A DNA stretch of 64,000 bases from Criblamydia sequanensis CRIB-18 (GTDB lineage: Bacteria; Chlamydiota; Chlamydiia; Chlamydiales; Criblamydiaceae). A program made the translations under genes and the position numbers. Positions 1-9,800 of this stretch are shown here, in pieces. Where the stretch lies: the NCBI RefSeq assembly GCF_000750955.1, contig NZ_CCEJ010000001.1:112197-176196 (forward strand), given 5' to 3'. The notes beneath the pieces were generated by a model. That model saw only the letters and a list, made by a program, of their open reading frames with translations. It was not told where the DNA came from and ran no database searches. Each line of letters opens with the position of its first letter. Positions within the stretch are counted from its first letter, which is position 1.

Positions 1-1952
1 TATTTATCTCCGAAAAATTGTTTTATATCTTCCCGCTTTTGAGCGGTTTCATAAGACACTTCATAAGATTTGACAGAAGCGTTTGATCTTATTTTTTCGT
101 TAACAAGATCCTCGATATTCTTAATCTCATCTTTAGTCATCGCTTTATGATGGGAAAAATCAAAGCGAAGCCTTTTATCATCAACAACAGATCCGGCTTG
201 TTTAATGTGGCTTCCTAAAACTTTTTCAAGAGCCCAGTGCAAGAGGTGCGTGGCGGTATGATTATTGGCAATTTTTTGACGCCGTTCTTGATTGACTTTT
301 GCTATCAGTGAATCATTAATTTTTAACATGCCCTTCTCGATTTTTCCAATATGAGCTGTCACTCCCTTAAAGGGAGATTTTGCATCCTTCACATCAAAGA
401 TCACATCTTTAGAGACAAGAGTTCCTTCATCTCCAACTTGTCCTCCCATTTCTGCGTAGAAAGGGGTTTTATCCAAGATGACAAGGCCTTCTTCCCCTTC
501 ATTGAGGCGGGACACAAACTCGCCATCTTTTACAAGGGCTTTCACTTGGGCATCAGAGGATATATGGTTATAACCTGTAAATTGAGTGGGCCCTTCTTTC
601 TCTAAGAATTCGAAAAATAAATTGACAGATGCCATTTGTTTGGAGGCTTTATGGGCTTGCTTTGATCTTTCTTTTGCTTCTAATTCGAGCTCATCAAACC
701 GCTTAGAGTTAACAGTAAGGCCTGAATCCTTAGCAAGAAGAAAAATTTCTTCGAAAGGCAATCCGTAGGTGTCTTTAAGTTTAAAAGCATCCTCACCGGA
801 TATTTCATTCCCATGGGATTTTGAAGAGGCAATGATTTGATTTAAAATAGTGCCGCCCCGTTTTAGAGTTTTTAGGAATGATTCTTCTTCAACAGTTAAG
901 ATCTCGGCAATTCTGCTCTCATTTGTCTTTAACTCTTTATAGTCATTCCCCATGGTTTCTACAAGCTTTGGCAGAATATCCTTTAAAAAGGGTTTATCAA
1001 GGCCAAGTTGTCTGCCATACCTCACAGCGCGTCTTAAAACTTTTCGTAAAACATAGCCCCTATCCACATTGCTTGGAACAACCCCGTCTGAAATGGCAAA
1101 GGATAAGCAGCGCAAATGATCGGCAATAACCCTGAAGGCAGGGCTTTTTTGGCTATCCTCAGGATTATATTTGACATTAGACACTTCTTCAATTTTTGCA
1201 ATGAGGCTTCTTAGGACATCTGTTTCAAAAACATTATCGACATCCATAGAAAGGCTTAAAATCCGCTCAAGGCCAGCGCCTGTATCAACAGCAGGTTTTG
1301 GGAGGGGCTCAACTGTTTTTGGATCAAGTTTGTTGAACTGCATGAAAACAAGATTCCAAAATTCAAGATAACGCTCACCGGATGCGTCTTCATAAGGGTT
1401 TTTAGCGGAGCCATATTTCTCTCCTCGATCATATAGAAGCTCTGAGCAAGGGCCGCAAGGGCCTGTGTCTCCCATGGCCCAAAAATTCTCTTTTTCGCCA
1501 AAGCGGACAATTCGTTTTTCCGGGATGTAAGCTTTCCAAAGTTCAAACGCTTCATCATCTTTTTCAAAAACAGAAGGCCAAATTCTATCCGGATTAAAGC
1601 CAAATACTTCAGTGGAAACTTCAAAAGCGAAACGAATCGCATCTTCCTTAAAATAATCTCCAAAAGAAAAGTTTCCGAGCATTTCAAAGAAGGTCAAATG
1701 GCGTCTTGTATGACCTACATTCTCAAGGTCGTTATGTTTTCCGCCCACACGAATGCATTTTTGAGAAGTAGAGGCTCTAGTGTAATCCCGTTTGCTTTTT
1801 CCAAGAAATACATCCTTGAACTGGTTCATTCCGGCATTTGTGAAAAGCAAAGTCGGGTCGTCATGGGGGACCACCAATGAGGAAGGTACAATCGTATGGC
1901 CTTTACTTTTAAAGTAATTCAAAAATTTCTTTCTAAGCATCTCAGTTTGCAT
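1..1952 (-). CDS. alaS: Alanyl-tRNA synthetase, C-terminal part outside the window
   Basis: Charges tRNA-Ala with alanine in the cytoplasm. About 650 codons are visible of a family usually near 870-880 residues; the 3' end lies beyond base 1. The N-terminus reads [19 protein letters not shown], followed by class II synthetase sequence such as [14 protein letters not shown] and [10 protein letters not shown]. The editing-domain zinc motif HTATHLLH lies near the visible end. The ATG at 1952 is the family-like start; an in-frame ATG at 1940 is an alternative. The gene is divergent from the small coiled-coil gene at 2318. No frameshift was seen in the visible part. Confidence 0.96.
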   Translation of the reverse strand, partial: MQTEMLRKKFLNYFKSKGHTIVPSSLVVPHDDPTLLFTNAGMNQFKDVFLGKSKRDYTRASTSQKCIRVGGKHNDLENVGHTRRHLTFFEMLGNFSFGDYFKEDAIRFAFEVSTEVFGFNPDRIWPSVFEKDDEAFELWKAYIPEKRIVRFGEKENFWAMGDTGPCGPCSELLYDRGEKYGSAKNPYEDASGERYLEFWNLVFMQFNKLDPKTVEPLPKPAVDTGAGLERILSLSMDVDNVFETDVLRSLIAKIEEVSNVKYNPEDSQKSPAFRVIADHLRCLSFAISDGVVPSNVDRGYVLRKVLRRAVRYGRQLGLDKPFLKDILPKLVETMGNDYKELKTNESRIAEILTVEEESFLKTLKRGGTILNQIIASSKSHGNEISGEDAFKLKDTYGLPFEEIFLLAKDSGLTVNSKRFDELELEAKERSKQAHKASKQMASVNLFFEFLEKEGPTQFTGYNHISSDAQVKALVKDGEFVSRLNEGEEGLVILDKTPFYAEMGGQVGDEGTLVSKDVIFDVKDAKSPFKGVTAHIGKIEKGMLKINDSLIAKVNQERRQKIANNHTATHLLHWALEKVLGSHIKQAGSVVDDKRLRFDFSHHKAMTKDEIKNIEDLVNEKIRSNASVKSYEVSYETAQKREDIKQFFGDK

Positions 1953-2317
1953 TTAAAAATTTCCTTTACGTGAGATTGTTGACTATCTTTATGGCACTTA
2001 AGTGCTTCTTGAAAAATTTGAAATAAGCGGATAGTCGGAAAAACACCTAAATTTTAAATTACTTATCCCAAATCCTTAATAATAGGTTTTTTAAAGAGAT
2101 GAATAAGAAATAAAAAAAATAAATTTTTTGTTTTTATTAAAATTTTAAATAAATTCTTAGGGGTAATAGTAGACCAAAAAGATTTAGTTTACAAGCAAAA
2201 GCAAACTTTATTCCTTCCTAGGGAAGCGCTTAGCGTAAATAATAGTATTAAACTTGAAAACATGTTATTTTAAAGAGAGGAAAGAAATTAAGCCTTTATA
2301 GTCAAAAAGGGTGGTTG
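1953..2317. other. 365-bp AT-rich intergenic region between divergent genes
   Basis: No open frame with a recognisable protein was found here. It separates alaS (minus) from the gene at 2318 (plus) and must carry both promoters, but I could not pick convincing -35/-10 pairs. A 12-bp perfect palindrome, GCACTTAAGTGC, lies at 1994-2005. A related palindrome with the same CACTTAAGTG core occurs upstream of brnQ at 23920-23933. Confidence 0.5.
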
Positions 2318-2824
2318 ATGGAGAAAAAAATGATTTCAGGTAAAGAGACTTTGCATCAAGCTCTTGATTATGAAATTTCAGTATTAAGGGAGCTCCTTGC
2401 AAGTTTTTTTGAAGAAGAAAGGGCTCTTTTAGAACAAAATAAGAACGCTTGCGGCTCTATTTTGGAAAATCGGCTTGAGCTCATGAAGCACCTAGAGACC
2501 TGCCACCCGGCCGTCATGAAATTGACTTTAAAATTTGCAAAAGATCGAAAAATCAGCTTGCCCAAGATAAGACAAATTAGCTATTCCGACTCCTTTAAAT
2601 TGCTAAAAAGCTGTCTCATAGAAAACGATGTGGAGCTTCTTACTCAATGCACTCAAATTGAAGCAATTATTGACACGATTGTGGCAAAAAGCGACCGCAT
2701 AGGACAATTAATAAAAAACCGCGTGTCTCTACCGACGCCCCCTGTTTTAAAACCCATTCCTCAAGAAAAAACCCTCCCAAAAACTCGAGTTTCGGTTATC
2801 GGGTTGGATGAGAAAGAAGAATAG
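2318..2824 (+). CDS. Small helical protein, possibly FlgN/T3S-chaperone-like
   Basis: A 168-residue mostly helical protein with no signal peptide. The N-terminal helix has leucines and acidic residues spaced as in FlgN-type export chaperones (LRELLASFFEEERALLEQN). A second helix (about residues 95-135) and a short Pro/Lys-rich tail follow. The resemblance is by pattern only. The ATG at 2318 is preceded by an AAGGGTGG Shine-Dalgarno-like run; a TTG lies directly before it. It converges on nqrE, with 6 bp between the stops. It could equally be a lineage-specific coiled-coil protein with no role in secretion. Confidence 0.55.
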   Translation: MEKKMISGKETLHQALDYEISVLRELLASFFEEERALLEQNKNACGSILENRLELMKHLETCHPAVMKLTLKFAKDRKISLPKIRQISYSDSFKLLKSCLIENDVELLTQCTQIEAIIDTIVAKSDRIGQLIKNRVSLPTPPVLKPIPQEKTLPKTRVSVIGLDEKEE

Positions 2825-2830
2825 ATTTTT

Positions 2831-3553
2831 TTATTCAGGAGAAGACATTTCAGCTTTTGAATCCGGCAGTTTAAGTTCAATTGCTGAAGACTTCTCACCG
2901 GATGGGTTAGCAAGTTTTATCCCCGTAAATCCCTGAAAAGCCATGGACATAAGCCCTGTCATAATAAAGGTGATTCCCATACCTCTTAAAGCTGGGATCA
3001 CATCAGATGTCGCTAATTTTTCACGAATGGATGCAATGAGAGCTATCGCAAGCCACCAGCCAAGCCCTGATCCAAGAATGTAAATAAGGTTAGGTATAAA
3101 TGGATAGTCTCTTGTAACTGCAAAAAGGCAAGCGCCAAGAATGGCGCAATTAACGGCAATTAAGGGAAGATAGATGCCGAGGGTTAAATAAAGTCCGGGC
3201 GTTAATTTTTCCATGACGATTTCAGTCATCTGGACAAAACCTGCAATGACCGAAATAAAAAGCAAAAATTCCAAAAAGTTCAAATTGATTTGGCTTGCGT
3301 CTAGGCCAATAAAGCTTAACCAGGATAGAGCCCCGGGCTTTGTCACATATTGATGAACTAACCAGTTTAAAATTCCGGAAAAAAACAAGACGAAAACAAC
3401 TGCGACGCCAAGGCCATTGGCTGTTTTTAATTTAGTTGAGCAAGCAAGGTAAGTGCACATGCCAAGGAAGTTGGCTAGAAGAAAGTTTTCAATTAAAACA
3501 GATTGCAAGAGAAGCCCGAACAAATTAATCGGCAAGTAATTATCCATCCACAT
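2831..3553 (-). CDS. nqrE: Na+-translocating NADH:quinone reductase subunit E
   Basis: Integral membrane subunit of the sodium-pumping NADH:quinone oxidoreductase in the inner membrane. The 240-residue sequence has the NqrE N-terminus (ENFLLANFLGMCTYLACS) and a second family block (AVNCAILGACLFAV), with about six membrane segments. The hydrophilic C-terminal tail of about 30 residues (LKLPDSKAEMSSPE) is an addition to the usual family length of about 200. It is the last gene of nqrBCDE, starting 2 bp after the nqrD stop. The start MWMDNYLP has a GGA-containing Shine-Dalgarno; the second Met is an alternative. Confidence 0.95.
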   Translation of the reverse strand: MWMDNYLPINLFGLLLQSVLIENFLLANFLGMCTYLACSTKLKTANGLGVAVVFVLFFSGILNWLVHQYVTKPGALSWLSFIGLDASQINLNFLEFLLFISVIAGFVQMTEIVMEKLTPGLYLTLGIYLPLIAVNCAILGACLFAVTRDYPFIPNLIYILGSGLGWWLAIALIASIREKLATSDVIPALRGMGITFIMTGLMSMAFQGFTGIKLANPSGEKSSAIELKLPDSKAEMSSPE

Positions 3554-3555
3554 GA

Positions 3556-4197
3556 TTAATTTCCTTTTTTATTATTGTAAATATTATAAATCCAAATCAT
3601 GCAACCGATAATAAAGAAAGCAGCAGGAGGGCTGACCATCATGGCGAAATTTTCATAGGCATTCGGATTTTCTTGGGAAGCATACCAAGAGGTTGGAATC
3701 ACTTGCAGATTGAATAATTGACCAAAACCAAATAACTCTCTAATACCCCCTACAATAAAAAGAACCCAAGCATAGCCAAGGCCGGCGCCAAGGCCATCAA
3801 AAAAAGCAGGCAATGGGGCCACAGATAAAGCCATGCCTTCTGCTCGACCCATTACTATGCAGTTGGTGATAATTAACCCCACAAAAACGCTTAAAACTTT
3901 AGAAATTGGAAAGAAGTAAGCTTGTAAAAACTGATCGATGATAATTACAAATACGGAAATAATGGCAAGCTCTGTAATCATTCTCACGCTGTCAGGAGTT
4001 ATCTTTCTTAAGAGCGAAACAAAAAAGGAGGAAAAGGCAGTGACAAAACTGACCGATAAGCCCATGGTTAAAGCAACAGAAAGCCTGTTTGTTACGCCAA
4101 GCGCCGAACAAATCCCAAGGACTGCCACAAGCACCTGGTTGCTGTCCCAGACTTGATCGGTAAAGTAAGAAAAAGGTTTTGATTTATTTACAGCCAT
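3556..4197 (-). CDS. nqrD: Na+-translocating NADH:quinone reductase subunit D
   Basis: Membrane subunit paired with NqrE in the sodium pump. The 213 residues include the family blocks [20 protein letters not shown] and [17 protein letters not shown], with about six membrane helices. The length is typical for NqrD. It begins 3 bp after the nqrC stop and runs almost directly into nqrE, so the genes are surely co-transcribed. Confidence 0.96.
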   Translation of the reverse strand: MAVNKSKPFSYFTDQVWDSNQVLVAVLGICSALGVTNRLSVALTMGLSVSFVTAFSSFFVSLLRKITPDSVRMITELAIISVFVIIIDQFLQAYFFPISKVLSVFVGLIITNCIVMGRAEGMALSVAPLPAFFDGLGAGLGYAWVLFIVGGIRELFGFGQLFNLQVIPTSWYASQENPNAYENFAMMVSPPAAFFIIGCMIWIYNIYNNKKGN

Positions 4198-4200
4198 ATC

Positions 4201-5142
4201 CTACGTCGCATCTTTTGGTTTAGTTTGTTTTTGACTTGCTTCATGAATTTTTATTAAGAAAGGCCGATAGGGAGCTAAAGTATCCTTATAAGCATCAGTA
4301 ACGCCATTGCCTGTAAGCGTTGCGCCTGCCATGCCATCGACCGCGCTTTTAGCTTTTGGCGAATCCCCATAAACTTCCCTGACAAGGCCTTTAACGACTG
4401 TAATGCCAAGAGGCGCTGTTTTAAAATCGGTTTTACCGCTTGAACTTTCTTGAAATATTTTTTTATTCTCAAACAAGTTCTGCCAATAAGCTTCTGCGAT
4501 ATTGGCTCCTAAACCAGGGGTTTCTTTTTGGTCATACCAAGTAATGCCAATGACGTCATCGCCGTTAGTTTCGATAGCTAAATACCCGTATATGGCATCC
4601 CACAGGCCAAAACCGTTAACCGGTATCACCCAACCTTCTGCTTTTTCCTTAAGTGGATCGCCTATATTTTTTTCTGTATTTGGCAAAAGTTTGTAGATGA
4701 GCATGAGCGGAAGCTTGTAGTAGCCCACCGTCCTGTAATCCGGTATGTATGTGTCCGGATCCAATCCTACGTTTTTAAAAGTCGTGATATCACCTTTATG
4801 ATCAACAAGAAGGGGGACGAGCCGTTTGGTATAGACTTCAATTAGTTCATCTTTTGAGGCAATTTTCTTTTGGTCATCAGGGACGAGATACCCATTTTTC
4901 TCAAGCTTTGCCGGGATATAGCTATCTTCCTTATCTTTAACAAGAAAATACCCGTTATGATCTAAAATTTTAGCCGCTATCATCATTTGTTTACTTCTAT
5001 CTAAATCTCTAGCAATCTCTTTTGGTTTGGCAAGAGCACTTGCAATGACAGATAGAATGGTGGCGCAAATCAAACTTAAAACCATCATAAAAAGGATGGT
5101 TCCTACGTTACTGCTAATTTTCGTAGGCAAGCTTCCTTCCAT
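4201..5142 (-). CDS. nqrC: Na+-translocating NADH:quinone reductase subunit C
   Basis: Periplasm-facing subunit carrying covalently bound FMN. One N-terminal membrane segment (TILFMMVLSLICATILSVIA) is followed by a soluble FMN-binding domain. The flavinylation motif is GMAGATLTG, whose Thr (about residue 275 from this start) is the expected attachment site. The reading frame is open back to 5211, but the ATG at 5142 has an excellent AAGGAG Shine-Dalgarno five bases upstream and gives MEGSLPTKIS, so it is preferred. The start lies inside the end of nqrB (29-bp overlap), suggesting translational coupling. Confidence 0.95.
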   Translation of the reverse strand: MEGSLPTKISSNVGTILFMMVLSLICATILSVIASALAKPKEIARDLDRSKQMMIAAKILDHNGYFLVKDKEDSYIPAKLEKNGYLVPDDQKKIASKDELIEVYTKRLVPLLVDHKGDITTFKNVGLDPDTYIPDYRTVGYYKLPLMLIYKLLPNTEKNIGDPLKEKAEGWVIPVNGFGLWDAIYGYLAIETNGDDVIGITWYDQKETPGLGANIAEAYWQNLFENKKIFQESSSGKTDFKTAPLGITVVKGLVREVYGDSPKAKSAVDGMAGATLTGNGVTDAYKDTLAPYRPFLIKIHEASQKQTKPKDAT

Positions 5143-6658
5143 GGCTACTCCTTCTTCTTCTATAGAATTTGGCGGTATAGTAATCAAAAAGCGGTGAGAA
5201 GACATTTCCAATCAAAATCGAAAGCATCACGCCTTCGGGATATGCCGGATTGATTTGACGTATTACAATAGCAATCATTCCGCAGAACAGCCCATAAATC
5301 CATTTAGCAAGCGGCATGGAAGGGGATGAAACCGGGTCTGTCGCCATAAATACAAGACCAAAAGCTAAACCGCCTAAAAGAAGATGCTTATAAGCCGGAA
5401 AGGTAAAAGATGCAGGATTCCATGCTCCTTGGTCTGCCGAAAAATACCCAGCACCCACTTGAAATAGCAAGGCTGTAAGGTATGCGCCAATTGCCATAGA
5501 GACCATGGTTCTCCAAGAGCCGACACCCGTATAAATCAGAAAAAGGGCACCAAGTAAAATGGCAAGGCCGGAGGTTTCACCTATGCATCCAAGCTTATTG
5601 CCTAAAAAAAGATTCCAATCGCTATTATTTCCAATGCCATAATTCAAACTCGCAAAACGATAAGCATCTTCATAAGCGCCGGGAGAAAGTCCAAGACCTC
5701 CATCCGCTAGGGGGGTAGTTACAAATTGCTGCATTTGTTCCGGACTAAGCTTTCCGAGAACGGCTTCTTGTCCTGAAGTGGAGGTCCAATTGAGGAACTT
5801 TTCCTTCAAGGCTTCATAACTGCTGACATTAGAACCAAGGTCATTAGAAGCAATAGCATCAATCTGAATTCTCTTGATCTCAGGACTTATTTTAAATTGC
5901 GCTAATTTAGTCGCTTGCGTAAAGCCGTCGAGTGACCCTAAGCCTGATTCCTGATTCATTTTGACAAGACTTGCCCTAACATCCGGGGCTGAGCTTCCGA
6001 CCCAAACATTTCCGGACATTCTTCCAGGAAAACCAAAGAAAAGAAAGCATCTGCAAGCAAGGGCCGGATTCACGATATTCATTCCGGATCCGCCAAAAAC
6101 TTCTTTGCTAAAGATAATTCCGACAGAAACCCCGACGGCTACCATCCAAAGCGGAATAGTGGGAGGAAGGATAAGCGCATAAAGAAGGCCTGTCACAAGA
6201 AAGCCTTCTGAAATTTCGTGGCCGCGGATGCATGCAAAAATAGCTTCCCAAATTCCACCCACCGCATAAGAGACGATGATGATAGGAAGAACAATTTTTA
6301 AACCTTCACCAATAATTGAAATCCATCGATTGTCTTTTCCCGCAAACCCTAAATAGCTGTCTAAAGAAGAGCTGCTTGCAATAAACTCATTCATTAAATG
6401 ATAGTCGCCGCTTGAATAAACAAAACTTTGAATCCCTGTATTCCAAATTCCTGCAAGAAGAGCTGGAATCAAGGCCACAACCACAATAACCATCCATCGC
6501 TTAATGTCTATGGCATCCCTTATATGAGGGCCGTTTTTAGTATTGAGGGGAGCTTCATATAAAAAAGTATCCCCTGCTGTTACAAGCGGCTTTAATCTGT
6601 GAAGCGGCTTACCTTTTTCAGTTAAGGAAAGTTGATAATCTAAAAACTTTCGTAGCAT
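5114..6658 (-). CDS. nqrB: Na+-translocating NADH:quinone reductase subunit B
   Basis: Largest membrane subunit of the sodium pump, 514 residues. It starts MLRKFLDYQLSLTEKGKPLH and contains the conserved block VFGGSGMNIVNPALACRCF. The covalent FMN site is DGFTQAT with Thr250. Roughly ten membrane helices are visible. The segment between the block and about residue 345 is longer than in typical gammaproteobacterial NqrB (about 410 residues); long NqrB proteins are usual in chlamydiae. It is the first gene of the operon. nqrA and nqrF are absent here; in known chlamydiae they lie elsewhere. Confidence 0.96.
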   Translation of the reverse strand: MLRKFLDYQLSLTEKGKPLHRLKPLVTAGDTFLYEAPLNTKNGPHIRDAIDIKRWMVIVVVALIPALLAGIWNTGIQSFVYSSGDYHLMNEFIASSSSLDSYLGFAGKDNRWISIIGEGLKIVLPIIIVSYAVGGIWEAIFACIRGHEISEGFLVTGLLYALILPPTIPLWMVAVGVSVGIIFSKEVFGGSGMNIVNPALACRCFLFFGFPGRMSGNVWVGSSAPDVRASLVKMNQESGLGSLDGFTQATKLAQFKISPEIKRIQIDAIASNDLGSNVSSYEALKEKFLNWTSTSGQEAVLGKLSPEQMQQFVTTPLADGGLGLSPGAYEDAYRFASLNYGIGNNSDWNLFLGNKLGCIGETSGLAILLGALFLIYTGVGSWRTMVSMAIGAYLTALLFQVGAGYFSADQGAWNPASFTFPAYKHLLLGGLAFGLVFMATDPVSSPSMPLAKWIYGLFCGMIAIVIRQINPAYPEGVMLSILIGNVFSPLFDYYTAKFYRRRRSSHGRKLAYEN

Positions 6659-6696
6659 AAAACGTCTACCTAAACAGCTATAAATTGATGTTTTCT

Positions 6697-6724
6697 AAAC
6701 TATCAGATTCCCATCAAAAGTCAA
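6697..6724 (-). promoter_or_regulatory. Candidate housekeeping promoter of nqrBCDE
   Basis: On the minus strand TTGACT (6719-6724) and TAGTTT (6697-6702) are separated by 16 bp, about 40 bp upstream of the nqrB ATG. The -35 is strong and the -10 is weak. The assignment rests on sequence and position only. Confidence 0.4.
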
Positions 6725-6830
6725 ATGAAAAAAGGGGTAATTTTTTTGTTGAAAGGAAGAGAGGTTTGTTGAATAACTATAAAGTCGGATAAAAATGAAA
6801 AAATGAACTTTTCATTTAATAACATAAATC

Positions 6831-9800
6831 ATGAAAAAGCGAATCGTTTTACTTCTATCGGCAGCTCTTTTTATAGGTTTCTTCGTCTTTATTTTTCATA
6901 AAGATTTAGAACGCACTCTATTCCTTAAGAATTTTGAGTCTCATTTTGAAAAAGTCATGGGAGGCAAACTGAAAGTCAAGGATAGACGCGTCAATAATAG
7001 CCTAATCGCTTATTCCGGCGTTCAAATAAATAATTTTTCTCTTTCAAGCGCAGACGCAATGTCTTCTGAAATTGAATCTCTAAACGTTGCATACGAAATT
7101 GATTTTTTTTCCAGAACAATAGCAATTAACTTAGATTTTGGCAGATCGATTTTTAATATTAAAGGCGATAAGGCTTTAAATAAAATCACTCATTTTATTG
7201 AAAGCGAGCCTCATTTCTTATTCTTCAAAATCAAGCCTAAAATTAGCTCTAAAGAGTGTCTCTTAAATATCGAATCTAAAATGAATGGGGCTTTGCTTAA
7301 AGCTCATTTGCAATTTGAATATGAAAATCAAAGCCTAATGGATTTGAAATTAACGTTTTTTAATGAACAAGATAATGAGAAATTATTATTCGATTACAAC
7401 AAAGATTTGAAAAGTTTCAAGCTATCGACTCATAAGTTTTCCATGTCTTTTCTGAATCCTATTCTCGAACTTATTTTTAAGGATAAAGCGTTTCTTTTTG
7501 AAAAAGGAATTTTAGACTCTCAAGCATTTATTAAATGGGATAATGGAGTTTTTTTTGAGGGTGGGCTAACTCTCTTTGATGCTTCACTATATGATGTTGA
7601 TAAAAGACTAAAACTTGAAGCGCCAAAAATTAAAATTTTTCAAAATGAAGGCGGAGGTGAATCTCATTTATTTATAGAGAATTTTTTAAAAATTGCTTTA
7701 AAAAGAAAAAATGGTTTTTTGAATCTTTTTTTTACTCCATTTATTGGGGATCTTTGTTTTTCAAGTCAAACGCTACGATTCTCTAAAATCCCCTCTCTTA
7801 TAGCCCTTAAAGATTACCAAGCTAATTTAAATTTAGAAGGGACCGTTGAATTAAAATCAGGACATTTATTAGCAGAAATCAAAGCTATTTATGAAAAGAA
7901 TCGTGAAGCGCATCTTCTTTATGATTTGAATCCTTTTCAAGAGGTCCTTTCTCTTAAGGCCGATTTAATGGATATGAAGCTTAAAGATGTGCTGCCTCTT
8001 TATAGCTTTCTTTCCAAAAATTCCGAAGAGATTGAGGTTCATCAAGGTTCTTTTAATGGATCTTTGAAATTGGCTTCTTCAAATAAAGAAGATATCTTTG
8101 AAATTAGTTCTTTTTTTGTCAGATCGCCTAATCTATACTTTCCTGACACTCGGATTACTCTTTCAGCGGATGAAGTAAAGGGCCATCTTTATGCATTAAA
8201 AAATGAGGCTTTAGAAGAAATTGAAAGCCTCCATCTTAATTTAAAAAACGGCTATATAAGAGATGCTAAACAAAACATAGAAATCAATAATTGCCATGGC
8301 TCGCTTACATACAAAGACAAGGGTTTGAAAGAGCTGGATTTCACATTTGAACCCGCCCGATTTTTTGCTTCTTTAAAAAAAGACCCGGAATTTGAAGAAA
8401 AGATAACTTTTAATCTTTCCGGAAATCTGGATCACTTAGCGAAAAGTTTCTTAGATGAAGATCTATATAAGTTGTTTGATTTTAAAGAAAAAGAACCTTT
8501 TCGTTTTTCCGGCGATTTAATTCTTAAAATGCCAAACAGCCATTTAATGCCGCTTTTAAAAGGTCAATTCTTTTTTTCGGAAAAAAATAAAGATCTATTT
8601 GTCGATGCCGCTTTAGTTTCCAAAATGAAAACCACCTTGTCCACATTCATAAACCTTAATAATTACGAAATCCACTCCGCAAACTTTAACATGGAGTCTT
8701 TAGCCTTAGAGAACTTTTATTTGCCTTTTGGCTATATTACAGGTAAGGGTCGCCTTAAAGGGAATTATGAATCCAAGAAAGGGACGCTTAATTTTTTCTT
8801 AGAGGAAGCGCTTTTTGAAAATAATAAGTTCCTTTTAAAGCTTAAACAGATGAAAGACCTCAGTAAAAGTTTTCTTAAATGGAATGAGGAAGGGATTCTG
8901 ACCGCATCCTTTCCAATAAGCGAAGCTTCATATCAAGATAAGAAAAGCCATCTTGAAGCGTTTAGTTCTTTTTTTGAAATTGGCATAAAGGGGAATGAAA
9001 TTAAGATTCCTGAATTAAATATTACTTCCATGGGAATTGATATCCAAGGTCATTTGCAAGCGTTATTTAAAGCAGGCTTCGGATTAGACACGTTATTTTC
9101 AATAACCAAAGCGGATTTGAATGCTGAAAACTTTAAAAAGATGGCCTCGATTTTTAATGACAACGAGTCCTATTTGAATTTGCCGTTTGATGGAAGGCTC
9201 TCTTTTAACGGAAGTTTTAAAAATTCATTTTTTCTGGAAGCTTCAAAAGCTATCCAATCCCATGTGAGCTTAAATTTTTATGATGTATTTTTGAATTTTA
9301 CAAATTGGGGGGCAAAAACCCGAGACTTTGAGTTTAAGCTCAATTATGACGAAAGTAAAAGTCAATTTTCAATTGATAATTTACAAGGTTTTTTATTTTT
9401 AGGTAGGAATGGTGATTTATTCGAATTGCCTCTAGAGGGTGAGATTTTCCTTGATGATGCAAAAAAACAAATTTTTGGATTTGATCTAAAAGCTGAAATG
9501 CTTGAGGAATATTTCCGGCTTAAGGGAAAAACTGAAAAAGACTCTCAGGACCGTCTACATTTTCTATTAGACCGAAATACCAGCCATTTTTTTAATAATG
9601 GCATCGATGATTTTTCCTTAATTTTAAATGCAGAAAAAGAAATCGAAATTTTTAATTTTTCTTCAATTTTTGAATTAGCTCATTTAAATCCTTACTTTAC
9701 CAAAATTGAAACCCCTTTTCTTAAGCAATTTAAAGAAGAATTTCTAAAAGATGGTTTTTTTGCAAAAGGGGGCATTGGGTGCGAGGTCAAATATTCTTTA

